Shown: positions 10,811 through 22,699 of the stretch, piece by piece
How the letters are laid out: each line of letters opens with the position of its first letter
How positions within the stretch are numbered: position 1 is the first letter of the stretch
NCBI GenBank assembly: GCA_039707465.1
Contig: CM077648.1
Coordinates: forward strand, 26,477,119 to 26,541,118
DNA length: 64,000 nucleotides
Origin: Rhabdophis nuchalis
Taxonomy: Eukaryota > Chordata > Lepidosauria > Squamata > Natricidae
Direction of reading: 5' to 3'
Program-made: the position numbers and the translations under genes
Notes under the pieces: model-generated
The model's input: only the letters and a program-made list of their open reading frames with translations
Database searches by the model: none
Told to the model about the DNA's origin: nothing

Positions 10811-12356
10811 CAAATATTTGAATAAAATACTCCACAGGTTGATGGAAGTGGAGAATGGTGAGTGAATATCAACTCCTTGGTTTCCATTTTGAAGCGTACC
10901 CTGGACTAAAATCTGGTTGCCCATGAGATTGCAAACCCAACCTGTATGGTTGATTTATGGTTAATGATTAGTTATGGGCTAATTTCATGTGTGTATGTGG
11001 ACATAGCCACTGCCTTAAACATAATTTTGAAAGTTAATGAACCTTTTTTTTAAAGGTTCTGTACTTGATGGATTCTTCCTTGATTTGAATTTAGTATTGA
11101 TAATAAGCATGTTGACTGTTCAGATCATTTCATATGTATAATATTCATGCTAGCATGGTATATTTTCTGCTAAAATTGTAAATGTGAATCAGTGCATAAA
11201 TGAGCCAGGAAGGTAGTTTATCCTGCTAGCTACCATAAGAGTCATCAATTCTATTGCCTCTGAATCATTGTGATTGAGGTGGTGAGGTTTATGCTTGGTA
11301 GTGGCCTGCAGTGAATACATTCACATAGGGCAGGAAAGCAGGGGCTTTTTAGCTTGTTAACTGAATAGATGTTGTGTATTTAGAGAAATTACATAAGCAG
11401 TATTTGAAAGAATTCTTAGCTGAAGTTAATTAAGTTCAAGCTAGTTTACGCTCATTGAAAGATGGTAGAAAATTTTACTTAAATCCAAATGTATTGGTTT
11501 TACTGATGTATGACTGGCAAAATGGAGGGCTGTCATTATCACATTACATGTGCTTATTTAGAAGTAAAGGAGTTTCTAGTAATAACTGTATGTTAATGGT
11601 AAAATCTCTGTTTTTTGTGTTTGAAAAGTATGTATCCATGTGTGAAGCTTTTGCAAGTCTCAAAATGGAGATACAAGTATAACTATTCAGGCTGATCTGA
11701 GCTACTGACTTTATTCTCTGTATTGAGACAAGTAGAAGGGTTAAGCTTGCATATTAAAGAGAATCTTAAATGCCGCTTATTTATTGTTGTCTTTTTCCAA
11801 GAGTGTGAAGTTTGTGTTTTAAGTCGAAAATGTCTGATTCAAAGTCAGCAACGTGTTGTATAATTAAATGGTTATTATCTTTTGGTTTTCCTGGTCCAGT
11901 TCTAACTAGTGCATATTCTAGTGGATTGAGAACATAGATATATAATAACGAGGGAAACTCTATGTGCGATTCTGTTCATCGGATGTGTTGTTCAGTTAGT
12001 AATTCCAGCCAAAAGTATAACACCAAACTATCTCTATAATCTTTTTGGAGTTAATACACATATTTGGAATTTTGTGGGTATGTTTGGTTATTGGAAGGCA
12101 GACTATAGACTATATGTATCTACATTTTGATCTGAGATGTGTCATGTAGATAAACATAATTGATGACAAGTGAATCCAGTGGATGCAGCTTTAAATGTGA
12201 ATTGATCAAAATGGCTGAAAATACAGTAAAATTGTCACACACTGGTTCAATAGAATATTTAAAATTTGTGTATGGTGGTGGCGTGATACATTATGTAGTT
12301 AGTTTTGGAAGTTCTGTTAATATACCTTTTTTTTTTAGGCTATTGCCAAAAATGTA
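10811..12356. other. Intergenic DNA, nothing recognised
   Basis: AT-rich single-copy-looking sequence between SEC24B and MCUB; no splice-flanked frame, SINE or terminal inverted repeat seen. Confidence 0.5.
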
Positions 12357-12740
12357 CAGATAGTCCTTGATTTACAACCACAATTGAGCCCAAAATTTGT
12401 GTTGTTAAGTGAGACATTTGTTGAGTTTTGCCCCATTTTATGACTTTTCTTGTCATAGTTAAACGAATCACTGCAGTTAATAAATTAGTAATCTGGTGGT
12501 TAAGTAAATCTGGTTTTCCCGTTGATTTTGCTTATCAAAAGGTTGCAAAAGGTGATCATATGATCTTGGGGCACAGCAGCGGTCATAAGTATGAAACAGT
12601 TGCCAACCATCTGAATTTTGATCACTTGATCATGTGGATGCTACAATGGTCATAACTGAAAAACAATCATATGTCACATTTTTCAGTGCATTCTAACTGA
12701 ACAGTCACTAAATGAACTGTTGTAAGTTGAGGACTACCTG
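12357..12740. mobile_element. TA-flanked TIR element (family A), copy 1
   Basis: Ends CAGATAGTCCTTGATTTACA and TAAGTTGAGGACTACCTG are inverted repeats, with TA on both sides as in Tc1/mariner-type insertions. The interior has the recurring words TTGCCAACCATCTGAATTTT, GATCA and CATGTGG. At least seven more full or partial copies occur in the window (14735, 25650, 27538, 34999, 36545, 48332, 53572). No coding capacity. Confidence 0.8.
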
Positions 12741-13554
12741 TATATGATCCTTGATACTACTCAAAATAATATCTGGAAAAATTCCTCAAAATGTTCAGAT
12801 TTCATTTGTATTATCAAATCATTGGCAAGTTTCTATTTTGTTGCAAGTAGGACTCAGCTTATATTGGAATATAAATGCCCTGGAACAATATTTGGACAAT
12901 CACTTTACACTGATTGGTTGATGGTGAATCTTAGATAATTAATTTACAAATGGAAAATTGCATGCAAATGTGACAGTTCCCAAACAGATTTGTTTAAAGT
13001 CAAAGTCTGAAGTGTGAGAAACTACTTACTTAAAGAGATGGGTGCTTTAAAAAAAATGTCTAGAACTTGTGGATATAAAATAGGTTTAAGAATGCATAGT
13101 GCCTGCTGAATCTATAATTATACAAGGCATGGTCTTTTATTTTTATCATTTTCAGATATAGAATTGTACAAAGCAATGTATTGCACACATAATAGCACCA
13201 TTTATAGCACTTTATGTACATATTTAGAATGATTCCCAAATTGTGTATATTAGTTGGGAAGGGAAGGTATGTTGAAATGAGTTAAAGTGTCTTGCCTAAG
13301 GTTAGCTTGTATATTCAAAGCAAGTTATTTGGAAGAGAAGAATTATACAAGGTGTATCAAGTCAGTTTCCACAGGCCAGACACAAAATGTTTTGTTTTGT
13401 TTGCTTAGAAAAAAATTATCAAACTTAGAAATGTTCAAAAGAAATGCGCCAAACAAAAAATAGTTTAGAAAAAAATTGCAACCAGTTCAATATTTAATGT
13501 ATTTTATATAATAAATTTCTATGGAGCCTGTTTTTGGTTTAACCTATACATATA
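12741..13554. other. Intergenic DNA, nothing recognised
   Basis: AT-rich; no gene, SINE or paired terminal repeats seen. Confidence 0.5.
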
Positions 13555-13886
13555 CTGTATTTTTTGCTCCATAAGACATACTTTTTTGTTTCCCAAAAGT
13601 GGGTGGAAATGTCTGTGCGTCTTATGGAGCGAATATTGCCAAAGCCCCCCCCCCCACCTGCCAGTCCCCACCCTTCAGCCATTTTTGACCTCTGCACACT
13701 CCGTTTTTAGTCTCCACTCATCCCATTTTTGGCCTCTGTATGTCCTGGGGGCGTGCAGAGGCCCAGAACGGGGCATGCAGAAGCCAAAAACGGGGCATGC
13801 AGAGGCCGGAAATGGGACACACAGGCCTAAAATGGGGCATGCGGAGGCAAAAATTGGGAGTGCGTCTTATGGAGTGAAAAATACAG
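13555..13886. mobile_element. TIR element ending in TGTATTTTT...CTCCATAAGAC
   Basis: Left end CTGTATTTTTTGCTCCATAA and right end TTATGGAGTGAAAAATACAG are inverted; the left flank is TA. The interior repeats a GGCATGCAGAGGCC-like unit about four times near 13740-13840 and has a 10-base C run near 13650. The terminus resembles those at 49354, 50996 and 62130. Confidence 0.75.
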
Positions 13887-14734
13887 CAGTTCTGCCTAAA
13901 AGTATTATTGCTGTTCTAAGTTAAGGCTGTCCATGATTTCTAGAGGTTTTATGAAAATATAAAGAATTTGGGCGCTCAGCTCAATAATATGGGAGGATTC
14001 CATATAAATGTATAGATTATAGTAATAGATAAAATACTTTCCATTTCAAATAGTTACATATATTATCTGATTTAAAGTATAATCTCTGTATAATAGCCAA
14101 TATTAATCAGTGATGTGGATAGGCATCAAAAGTCTCTGTTTAGGAGAATGAGTCTAAACCTCTTCACACATAGGTTGAAATGTTCCCATTTAATACCTGT
14201 TACTATGGAAACAGATTGCTAGTTTATTAAATCTTGATGCTTCAATTGCCAGCGTCCTGGAGAGCAAGGCGCCCATTACTTTTCTGCATTTGGGAAGCTG
14301 GCATACTCTAAAGTATATCTCTATTCTCCAGCATCATTTTTTATTTCCAATAAGTTTTGAAAGCTTCCTTTATAAATCAAAATGATGTCCAACTGTAGAG
14401 CAGTTACTCAGTAAAGATAAAATGAAGTAGATATGGAGCTGAAAGAAATGCTTGCATGCAGTCTGGACAGTGTTTGCATCAGATATTTTGTGGACGGGCA
14501 AGTTCCATTCTGTGAAATTACCTGATCAAATTTCCAATTCAAAAGCTCAAGAACCATGTGACATTATATGCTTCTTAATATAGCCATTTATACCTTTATA
14601 GTATATTCTAATGAGGAAGGCCAGGGGGAAATATTTCAGCTTGGTGTAGATTTTCCTATTGCTATAATTTGGGGAGAAATATTAAACCTCAAAGGCATCT
14701 TTTTAACATATAAACTAGTCTCTCTGAAGAGCTA
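13887..14734. other. Intergenic DNA, nothing recognised
   Basis: No gene or terminal repeats seen. Confidence 0.45.
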
Positions 14735-15092
14735 CATGGTAGGTCCTCAATTTACAACCACAGTTCAGCCCCATATTTTCATTGCTAAGCAAGATAGTTG
14801 TAAAATGAGTGTTGCCCCATTTTTATGACCTTGCCACAGTTGTAGAATCGATCATTGCCATCATTGTTCATAACATGGTTGTTAAACGTCTGGCTTCCCC
14901 ACTAACTTTGCTTGTCAGAAGATCACAAAAAGTGATCTCAGGATCCTGGGACACCGCAACCTTCAAAAATATATGCCGGTTGCCAACCATCTGAATTTTG
15001 ATCATCACTAACAATCGTATGTGTAAAAAACAGCCATAAATCACTTTTTTCAGTGCTGTTGTAACTTCAAATCATCAGTTGAGGAGTACCTG
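14735..15092. mobile_element. TA-flanked TIR element (family A), copy 2
   Basis: Left end GGTAGGTCCTCAATTTACAA and right end AGTTGAGGAGTACCTG, TA flanks, and the internal GTTGCCAACCATCTGAATTT shared with the copy at 12357. Same orientation as that copy. Confidence 0.78.
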
Positions 15093-15303
15093 TAATAGTT
15101 GTTTTTAAAGGTACTCCTTTGTAACTTCCAATGTAACTTTCCCAGCATTTATTTATTTATTTAATTAATTAATTTTAAGGTTTATATGACTGCCTACTCA
15201 CAACAATCCATAAAAATATGGCTAAAAACACAAGTATCCTTTTTCTCCCCTCCTCCCCCATATGAGACCAAATGTCATCCCAGTTCAATCCTTATCTTAG
15301 CCC

Positions 15304-15614
15304 CATGATAGCAAATCTATGGCACGTATGCCACAGGTATACAGGTATTTGTTGGCACTGCAGCCGTCAGCTCAGGTGCTCATGTGTGCACCAGCTAGCA
15401 GCTGATTGTTGCCCTTCCGGGAGGCTAGAGTACACCCTCCCCAGGCTTTAGGAAAGCCTCCAAAGGCCTAAAATTCCTCTTCACCATGCAGGTTTGGCTC
15501 GCACATGCATGGTGGGGGATCGCTTGCGCATGCGCAAGTGGGGGTTACTTGCGCAGATGAGTGTGTGCCTGATAGCGCATGTACACCTTTTAGAAAAAGG
15601 TTAGCCATCACTGG
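15304..15614. mobile_element. hAT-like element (CATGATAGC / CCATCACTGG ends)
   Basis: Ends CATGATAGCAAATCTATGGC and GTTAGCCATCACTGG are roughly inverted. Flanks CTTAGCCC (15296) and GTTAACCC (15615) agree at 6 of 8 bases, as in a decayed hAT duplication. No transposase. The start is preceded by an (ATTT)n-rich stretch at 15147-15180. Confidence 0.6.
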
Positions 15615-15622
15615 GTTAACCC

Positions 15623-17068
15623 AATACGTGGAGGAATAACCAAGTCTTTGCAGCCTTCTGGGAGTCTGAATATCCAGAGGGTGGTTTCTTCTTAACAAGA
15701 AGGCATACTTCCAAGATCCAGTCAGATAACTGTCGTTGGCACATAAGATGCATTTGTTTAAAGACTTCTCTGCCACCCATTCTTCCAGCAGGAACTCTTG
15801 AGTCCAAGAAGATCCCCAAATTGCGTTCCAGATCTGTCTGGGGGAGATCATTTCTCTTGACTCCGGAGGGTCCAAAGTCACTGGAAGCTTCCATGGCTGA
15901 ATATGAATTTAAACGAGATTCCTCCAGGCCAACTTCCAACATCCCAAACCGTTATTTCATTCTGATTATTAGGGACTCCTTTTAAACAGCAGCATTGCTG
16001 AGTAGGCATTTTGTCTGTACTGCAATTTGAGAGGCATGGCTGCTTTGGTGTCAATTCTCAAATCCCACACAGCCATTTTAATGGCACTGAATGCCCTGGA
16101 ATTGGAGGAGTAGCATACGGCTGGATGGCATTCTCTGCCACTTTTTCTCTCTCCCAACTTCTTCAGCTACCCATGTTGAAAAACTAAAGAGTGCAGCTCT
16201 TCTGTCAGTTTTCCCAATCTTGAGGAATGAATCACCACATCAAAGGTTCAGAGAACCACGGCTCAGCTTCTCTCCTCCAACTCCAAGTGGCAGGATAGAT
16301 TTATTTAGAAGATTTGTATGACCAACTCACTCTCAGCGATTGAGTGGCTTACAACCCATTAAAAAAAAAACCAATATAAAAGACTAAAACACAGTAATCC
16401 CCATCCTCCTAGCAACAACAAACAATCAACCAGCCACTTGATGGGCTCTATCCCACTTGGTTCTCCAGGCCCGTTTTTGGTGACCATAACCAGCACTTTT
16501 AAACTCCAGACATTCGTATTTATTTCCTGTTGCAAGATTGTAAATATAATGGGCGTGCCATTTTTCTTTTAATTTCCTGACATTGAATATGCCAACCTAC
16601 GCAGGCTGCTGCAGGCTTCCTCTTAATATTGTACCGCCCTAAATTTATAGCTGTTGGCAGCCGCGGGATCTGACTATTATTCACTATTTAAGTCAGTTGC
16701 TCTCAAAGTCTGCCCTGAGGCAGCCGAACGGGGAGATCTCTAGAAAGCGAAGCCTTTCTGCCGCTTTGAGCAGAAAAGCGCGCACTTCGTTAACTTTGCT
16801 TTGTGGCTCTGATCAAGGCAATTCCTTTTTTTCCCCGAAATCCCCCCACCCCACCCCCTTTCTTACGGTCAAATCGACAAATCTTTTTTTTTTTTAACTT
16901 TTCGGGGTGACCGCCGGGTTACTTGACGGGCAGAGTCAGGCACGTCTCGTCACAACGTCTCTCGCTTCACGCCTGGCGATTTTCAACAAACCCAGTTTCA
17001 CAAAAGCTTTTCCCGAAAGACAAAAAGGCTGTCTTCAGACCGCGGGAGAAGCAGGAAGAAATTTTAAT
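15623..17068. other. Intergenic DNA upstream of MCUB
   Basis: No gene recognised. 16290-16440 has a decayed SINE/LINE-like tail (GAGTGGCTTACAACCC, then A-rich). GC content rises from about 16650 as the promoter is approached. Reverse-strand frames at 15468-15942 show no family and no splice context. Confidence 0.45.
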
Positions 17069-17275
17069 AGTGGTTCTCAACGTGGAGTGCATGCCCGAGG
17101 GGGGGGGGGGATTTGATTTTTAATTGGGGGGGGGGGGGTAAATGGCCTTTTAGGCTTCCTCCGCACGAGTAGAGTTCGCTTTTTGAATAAAGTAAGAATT
17201 ATATGTCAAGGGGGGCATCAGGAGTTTAGTCATGCTTAGGTGGGACATGGCCAAAAAAAAGGTTGGGAAACACTG
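17069..17275. mobile_element. hAT-like insertion just upstream of the MCUB promoter
   Basis: Ends AGTGGTTCTCAACGTGGAG and AAGGTTGGGAAACACTG are inverted; the flanks show no clear 8-bp duplication. It contains two pure G runs (12 G at 17099-17110, 13 G at 17126-17138), possible quadruplex formers about 0.5 kb from the MCUB start codon. Confidence 0.6.
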
Positions 17276-17577
17276 AGTTAGAACCTCCGCTTCGAAACGG
17301 GACACACGCACGCTCTCACGCTCTCCCCCCCCCCCCTTTTCCCTCAGCCCCTCCGGGCGCGCGCCTTTCGTCGAACCGAAGAAGGGCGGGAGAATGGGGC
17401 GTACTGAGTTGAACGCCAGGAAGCCACGCCCTTTCCTTTAAAATCCCGCCCCCTTTTTCTTTGGCGGCGGCGGCGGCGTTCTGGGAGAGCCGAGCTCGCG
17501 CCGGCGGAGTCTCGCGCCCGAGCTCGCCTCCGTCTTCTCCGCGGGTGCGCGCGCACGCGGGCGTCGCGCTCGCTCCG

Positions 17578-17625
17578 ATGCCTCTTCCCTCCTTGAGCAG
17601 CCTAGCTAGACGAAGGGAGAACTAA
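17578..17625 (+). other. Small upstream ORF in the MCUB leader
   Basis: ATG at 17578 opens a 15-codon frame (MPLPSLSSLARRREN) ending at TAA 17623-17625, 35 bases before the MCUB ATG and in a different frame. If transcription starts upstream of 17578 it could lower MCUB translation. Function is inferred. Confidence 0.35.
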
Positions 17626-17660
17626 GAGACGCCGGTGGGGGGGAACGGAAAAGGCGAGAG

Positions 17661-17810
17661 ATGCTCTCTGCGGCGGCTCACCGGTTGCTCCGAAGCTGCC
17701 GAGGGAGATGGCGAGCGCCGCCTCGGATTCCGATGCTTCCGGGCCCTCCTTTTGCCGAGGGAGGGCGAAGTCCGGGCGGCTGCCTTCTCCTCCCAAGGGT
17801 CCGGTTGCAG
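17661..17810 (+). CDS. MCUB: MCUB exon 1, start codon and mitochondrial presequence
   Basis: ATG at 17661 is the first in its frame after an in-frame TAG at 17607, has G at -3, and lies in the CpG-rich block. Fifty codons beginning MLSAAAHRLLRSCRGRWRAP, rich in Arg and Ala and without acidic residues in the first 20, fit a mitochondrial targeting helix. Donor TTGCAG|GTGAGG in phase 0 matches the phase of exon 2. The open frame runs on to 18212, but past 17810 it is intron. Human MCUB also has a divergent, Arg/Pro-rich first exon, so the call rests on position, phase and composition. Confidence 0.78.
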
Positions 17811-18989
17811 GTGAGGCTTAAGAAACTCGCCCTCTCCGAGAGCGGCGGAGGCGGACTTCGTAGCTCTCTTTCCCTTTGGGGTTTTCAGGCCTTAAGGGAA
17901 GAGTTTTTGGATGATTGCATTGCAACGCTTCCCCGCCGGGCAAGGCGAGAGTTGGGCGAGGGAGGGAAGCTGGCAGGCGGCGTTAACTTCTTCTTGGCGT
18001 CGCTTCAAGGAAAGCCTGGAACTTCAGCCGCCCTTCTGGAGACGCTGGGCGAGGTGGCGGCGAAAGTTGGAGTTTGGCTTGGGGAGGGACGGCGTGGGGT
18101 AAAAGGAGCCTCCTTTCGCTTTCTCCGCTCCTTCTCTCCCCACCCACCCTCAAGATTTAGCGAAAGCAATCCTCGTTTCTCCCTGGAGGAGAAGCCCGGT
18201 GGGTCCTCCTAGCGCGGAGGGAGGAGGAGGAACGGCCCCTTGGCGGCTTCTTTTCTCCCCTTGCAAACATTTTGGGTTCTTTCGCTGACGGAGTCCTTGG
18301 ATGTTCAGGGAAAAATAGGAGTCCTTGTTCAAAGTTTTCCTTTAAAATAAAAAATAAAAAAGTTGATCTGCTGGCATTCAAACACAAGGCGCGTCTCCAG
18401 GACATTTTGCACAGAATCGGATCAGGAAAAAAAAACATCCTGTTTAGAGAGACTTCAATCATGGCCTCGCTGGTGGTTTGTAGTCCATGTTTAGAATAAT
18501 TCCAACCGTCTTGTGTTGACCTAAGGGGAAATAACGACGGCCTCAATGGTGTCCAAGCGGTGATGCGCTAAGTTGGCATAGCTCAGGAAAATAATGAAGA
18601 CCTGAGCTTTATTCTGCCAGTGCTCTGAATTGCAATATAGGCAGGCATTTTTTTAAAATCTAGGCTGTTGTGAATGCAGCTGGTGTGCGTGGTAAACTCA
18701 GGAAATTAGATTAATTCAATAAACCACGGTTTGTTACCTGGAGGTTGGTGTGTTGTACGCCCTAGAAGATTTTGTTGGTTGCTGATTAAAAATGGATAAG
18801 TAGTATGCCAGCCCATATTGTTTTCCTTGGTGCTTAGAAATTGTAGTTTTAGACTAGGGGTCCTCAAACTTTTTAAATAGGGGGCCAATTCATGGTCCCT
18901 CAAATTGTTGGGGGGAAGACAGGTTAGGTGGGCATGGCTAGGAGGTCATGTGACTGGGTGGATGTGGCCAATTTAGCAGTCCTTTAAAC

Positions 18990-19417
18990 CAGGGGTCCCC
19001 AACCTTTTTGGCACCAGGGACCTGTTTCATATTTAAAAAATTCCGTGGAGCGGTGGGAGCCTCCAGCGGGTGAGTTGAGTCACGTGGGCTGCGCACGCGT
19101 TCAGCGGTCACGTGCAACCAGACGGGAAAGCTGCCAGGGGTCCTGGGCGAAGAATCCTCGGCTGGGGCAGGGAAGGACGGGCTGCGTCCCAGGCAGGAGG
19201 GCCTGGCAGCCCCTTACCCCCCACCCCCCCGTGCAGGGCTGGGTGGTGCCTCGAACCCCCCAAAGCAGGCCGTTGCCCCCGGGGAGCGCCCCGGCCAGCC
19301 ATCAGGATGTTTGCTACACTTTCCTAAGAGTTGCGCTACTCTCTCCACCGCTTCTGCCCAGTTACTATCAAGCCACACACCGGCACCGGTCTGCGGCCCA
19401 GGGGTTGGGGACCCGTG
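18990..19417. mobile_element. Inner hAT-type element with perfect target duplication
   Basis: Ends CAGGGGTCCCCAACCTTTTT and GGGGTTGGGGACCCGTG are inverted; exact CTTTAAAC duplications flank it (18982-18989, 19418-19425). The GC-rich interior has no transposase; the 231-codon frame through it spans repeat and microsatellite and is not a gene. Confidence 0.82.
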
Positions 19418-19488
19418 CTTTAAACAATACACACAAATTAAACTTTTGTTATGCCCCTGGGGGTGGAAGGCAGGTTAGTGAAGGGATA

Positions 19489-19492
<4 letters not shown>

Positions 19493-19556
<64 letters not shown>
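19493..19556. repeat. (TC)32 microsatellite
   Basis: Uninterrupted TC dinucleotides, then a C/T-rich tail to about 19592, inside the outer hAT. Confidence 0.95.
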
Positions 19557-19558
<2 letters not shown>

Positions 19559-19847
19559 CCTCCCTCCCTCTCTCTGCCCTCCCTCCCTCCCTCAGCTGGG
19601 GAGGCCAAAAGCATGCCCATTTTTGGCATCCTTGGGCTCCAGAAGCACTGTGCCACCCCAAAACAGGCACATTTGGCCTCCCGAGGCCTCCATGCGTCCC
19701 ATTTTTGGTCTTCAGAAGGTGGGTGGGGGCCAGTGGGTAGGTGGGGCAATGTGGGTGGAGCAGCCTTGTCCCACAGGGGCCAGATTAATGGCTTTGGCGG
19801 GCCATATCCAGCCCACAGGACATAGTTTGAGGACCCCTATCTTCGAC

Positions 19848-20785
19848 TGTAGTCTCTGCTTTCTCCTGAAACTAAAATAATTCATAGTTTTAGCCCAAAT
19901 TCTTTTTATTAACGTACTTGGGAGAACGTTCAGCAGTATACTCCTTTTGCAACAGACTGAGCAATGAAGAAATGTAGAATGTATTACATTTGACTAACAT
20001 TTTAATCTGAAGCTTTGCCTATTTTTGAAGGATCTCCTTGTTAATTAGGCTCCAGAACACTTAGAAATTCTATGACAGTTACTGGAAGGGACTAATCACT
20101 TCAGCTGAAGAACATTATGATCAAAGGAAAAAAGGAAATTTAGAAAAAAGATGCTGCAATATTAAGGGTTCCAATGAGCCACTATTCAAATTAATACAAT
20201 TTTCCATCATAATGTTACGTGCTTTTGAAACCCAATGATTCCAAACTGGTCAACAGAAGTTCCCCTATCAACAATTTTATAGATTCATTTTGCTAAACCT
20301 TCATACAGTCTAATAGGAATTCTATTTGTGAGCCTCTAGCCATTTTAAGAACAAATGTATTTGGCAGAGGTTATTGAATTGTTTGGATAAAATAGGAGTG
20401 AAAATAATCTTTGAACCTTTTTGGCTCATAATATCTACCCACTATATCTACCACTTTTGAAATATAAACAATTGTGCATGAAAATGAATCCTCCAAATAA
20501 GATCTTATATGTGAGGTTCCTGGTGAGCCCAGTTGCTATTACAGCAGGCTTTTAGCTAATATTAAAAAGGTTAATCTTGTTAACATTAATCCAATATTTT
20601 ATATATCCAGCATTTTTGGGATACATCATTAGGGAACACAAGGTGGAACCTGTCATAACAGTTTATTATCTGTAGGTTTCTACTTGATTTTCTCTTAATA
20701 TTCAGTAGTCAAGAGTAGAATTGGAAAGGCAAGCCATAAAATGGTCATATTTGCTTACAGTTTTATTCCTGGCATGAGCATTTTA
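19848..20785. other. MCUB intron 1, nothing recognised
   Basis: AT-rich; no exon, SINE or paired ends seen. Confidence 0.45.
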
Positions 20786-20890
20786 ATAATAATAATAATA
20801 ATAATTTATTATTTCTATACCGCCCCCTCTCCCCACGGGGACCTTTACAATCCCAAGGCTCCAGGCCTACTTTTTTGTAACCCTTTAAAT
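20786..20890 (-). mobile_element. L2-type LINE 3' end fragment
   Basis: An (AAT)n tail then TTATTTCTATACCGCCCCCT and TCCCCACGGGG, the reverse complement of the L2 3' terminus seen at 5110-5190. Only the last ~100 bp are present. Confidence 0.7.
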
Positions 20891-20985
20891 TCCCTTTGAC
20901 TACAATTGCTGAAAATAACATAATTTCCTCCAAGTTTGAGATGGAAAATGTGTGAGAATTTGTTTTGAATATAGAACTAAATGTA

Positions 20986-21200
20986 TATAGAGATTCTCAG
21001 TCATCCAGGTCATATTTGTCGCAAAGGTGCTTTTTCAAGAGGCAACTGGACTTTCTGGTTTTTCTTTGAAGACGTTTCACTTCTCATTCAAGAAGATCCA
21101 GAGAGCTGAAGAAGCTTCTTGGATGGGAAATGAAATGTCTTCAAAGAAAAACCAGAAAGTCTAGTTGTCTCTTGAAAAAAACCACTTGGGACAACTAAAT
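20986..21200. repeat. Foldback TIR element, copy 2
   Basis: Starts TATAGAGATTCTCAGTCATC, then GCAAAGGTGCTTTTTCAAGA; the second arm is the reverse complement through AAACCAGAAAGTCTAGTTG. A compact version of the family at 1011 and 39611 with little spacer. Confidence 0.78.
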
Positions 21201-21256
21201 GGGAATCAAAGCACTTTTGCACATAAATCAGATTTTACAGTTATTGTCTTTTATTT

Positions 21257-21504
21257 CAGCAGTCCCCAACCTTTCCGGCTTTCTGGACTGCCAGGTGAGG
21301 AAAGGGGATGGTTCTGCGTGAGCGCAGTTCCATTTGCGTGAGCAGCGGGCACCCACATCTGCCACTTTCAGGAATAGAGCTTTGTGCTGTCCCGCTGCAC
21401 ATTCAGGTGGAACTGCACACACGTTCACCTGCCACTTCCATGGCCTGCTTCCAAACAGGACATGGTCCAGTACTGGGCTGCAATCCAGGGGTTGGAAACC
21501 CCAG
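21257..21504. mobile_element. hAT-like element
   Basis: Ends CAGCAGTCCCCAACCTTTCC and GGGGTTGGAAACCCC are approximately inverted, resembling the 10401 and 18990 copies. The interior has GTGAGCGCAGTTCCATTTGC-like words. The target duplication is not clear. Confidence 0.6.
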
Positions 21505-22690
21505 TTTTAGATAGTATTTGGGAAGGGAAGTTATTTGTTATCTCAATTAAATGGCATGCATGCATGATAGTCTACAACAAATAATTCGGATAATTAATTT
21601 AGTTTAATAAATCTTAATCTAATTTCTGCTCATTCCTGAGTTAATGCTTATAGGTCAGTGATTAACAATATAGCACTTCTATCGACAGATCCCCAAAATT
21701 ACTATTATATTCTTATGTGAGCTCATGTAATATTTGATGGAAAGAATCTGAACTACTGACAGCCAAAGGAAATTGGTGATAGAGAAGAGTAGAAGGCATT
21801 CAAGATGGGCAGGACTTAGATCTCTTGTGGGTCCATGGTTATTAATGCGTTTGACTCCTCCCTTGGACTCAACTTGGTCATCTCCTATAAAACCACTGAG
21901 ACTGGGTTTTTCTCTAGGTTCTGAGTAATGGCCCAATCAATTCAGGAGTTGACACTGGGATGACTATTGTCTTGTAAGATAGATTTTTTTTACAGTAGAT
22001 TGGGCTGCATTCAGCCATTTTATATTGGTGGTTGTGCCGATATAATATCTGCAACATGTGAAAAAATTATGCTTATTTTTTATTAAAACATAAACTTGTC
22101 ATTGTAAATTCTTAAATCACTAGCAAATATCCACAATAACTTCAAAAACCCTATAAAAACAAAGATACACCATGTTGGTCTATGGAAAAACTTCTGAAAT
22201 ATTTCACATAATAATGTCAACAATCTACTGTTCTAATCTGATGCATATTTAGCATCACTTTTTCAAATTTTGCTAGGATTCAGTATGCAGATACTGAATT
22301 GCAAGTAGGCCATCAGACCTGGGGGGTTTTTGAAACATTTTTTTCACAAATGCTTATATAAACATGCATTTTCATGTTGCTTTTGAAACTAAGTATGTGT
22401 ACAAGTGTGTTTACAATGTTATATTTACAAGAATACTACAGCTTCAAGCATTCCGGAACAAATAGAAGCATACATCTGTAAAACTTAGATAATTAGGTTT
22501 ATGAAGAGCCAACTGAATTCCTTTCTTGGAATTATGAAAATGTATGTATACTACTATTTTGTGAAACTCCTTCTGTTTATTAATACTCTTGCTTCAGTTT
22601 GAAGAGAAATGCAGTTAAGCGGGTTTTGGTAATATGGAAATATTCTTTGCAGTGTTTAAGTAAGGATTAAATGAAAATGTTTCTAACAAT
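21505..22690. other. MCUB intron 1, nothing recognised
   Basis: AT-rich intronic sequence; no gene or paired ends seen. Confidence 0.45.
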
Positions 22691-22699
22691 ACCAAACAA

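Larger units (their letters stand above)
17280..17900 (+). promoter_or_regulatory. MCUB: MCUB CpG-rich promoter
   Basis: The only strongly CpG-rich, GC-rich block in the window, with a GGCGGCGGCGGCGGCG run near 17464, several GC-box-like words and a 12-C run at 17325-17336. No TATA box is placed to suit a start site, as in CpG-island housekeeping promoters. It covers the first MCUB exon. The start site cannot be fixed from sequence alone. Confidence 0.75.
18855..19839. mobile_element. hAT-type element containing a second hAT
   Basis: Outer ends TAGGGGTCCTCAAACTTTTT and AGTTTGAGGACCCCTA are inverted; flanks TTTTAGAC (18847) and TCTTCGAC (19840) agree at 6 of 8. It lies in MCUB intron 1, about 1 kb after exon 1. 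It holds the inner hAT at 18990 and the (TC)n array, so the original element was roughly half this length. Confidence 0.7.

Noticed and set aside
15468..15942. Two overlapping reverse frames upstream of MCUB as a divergent gene
   Set aside because: One overlaps a hAT-like element, they disagree in frame, and neither has a domain or splice site.
17811..18212. Extension of the MCUB exon 1 frame to 183 codons
   Set aside because: It reads past a good GTGAGG donor; the splice to 49680 keeps phase and family sequence.
19045..19740. 231-codon open frame with a Leu/Ser repeat
   Set aside because: It runs through a hAT insertion and a (TC)n array; open because of composition.
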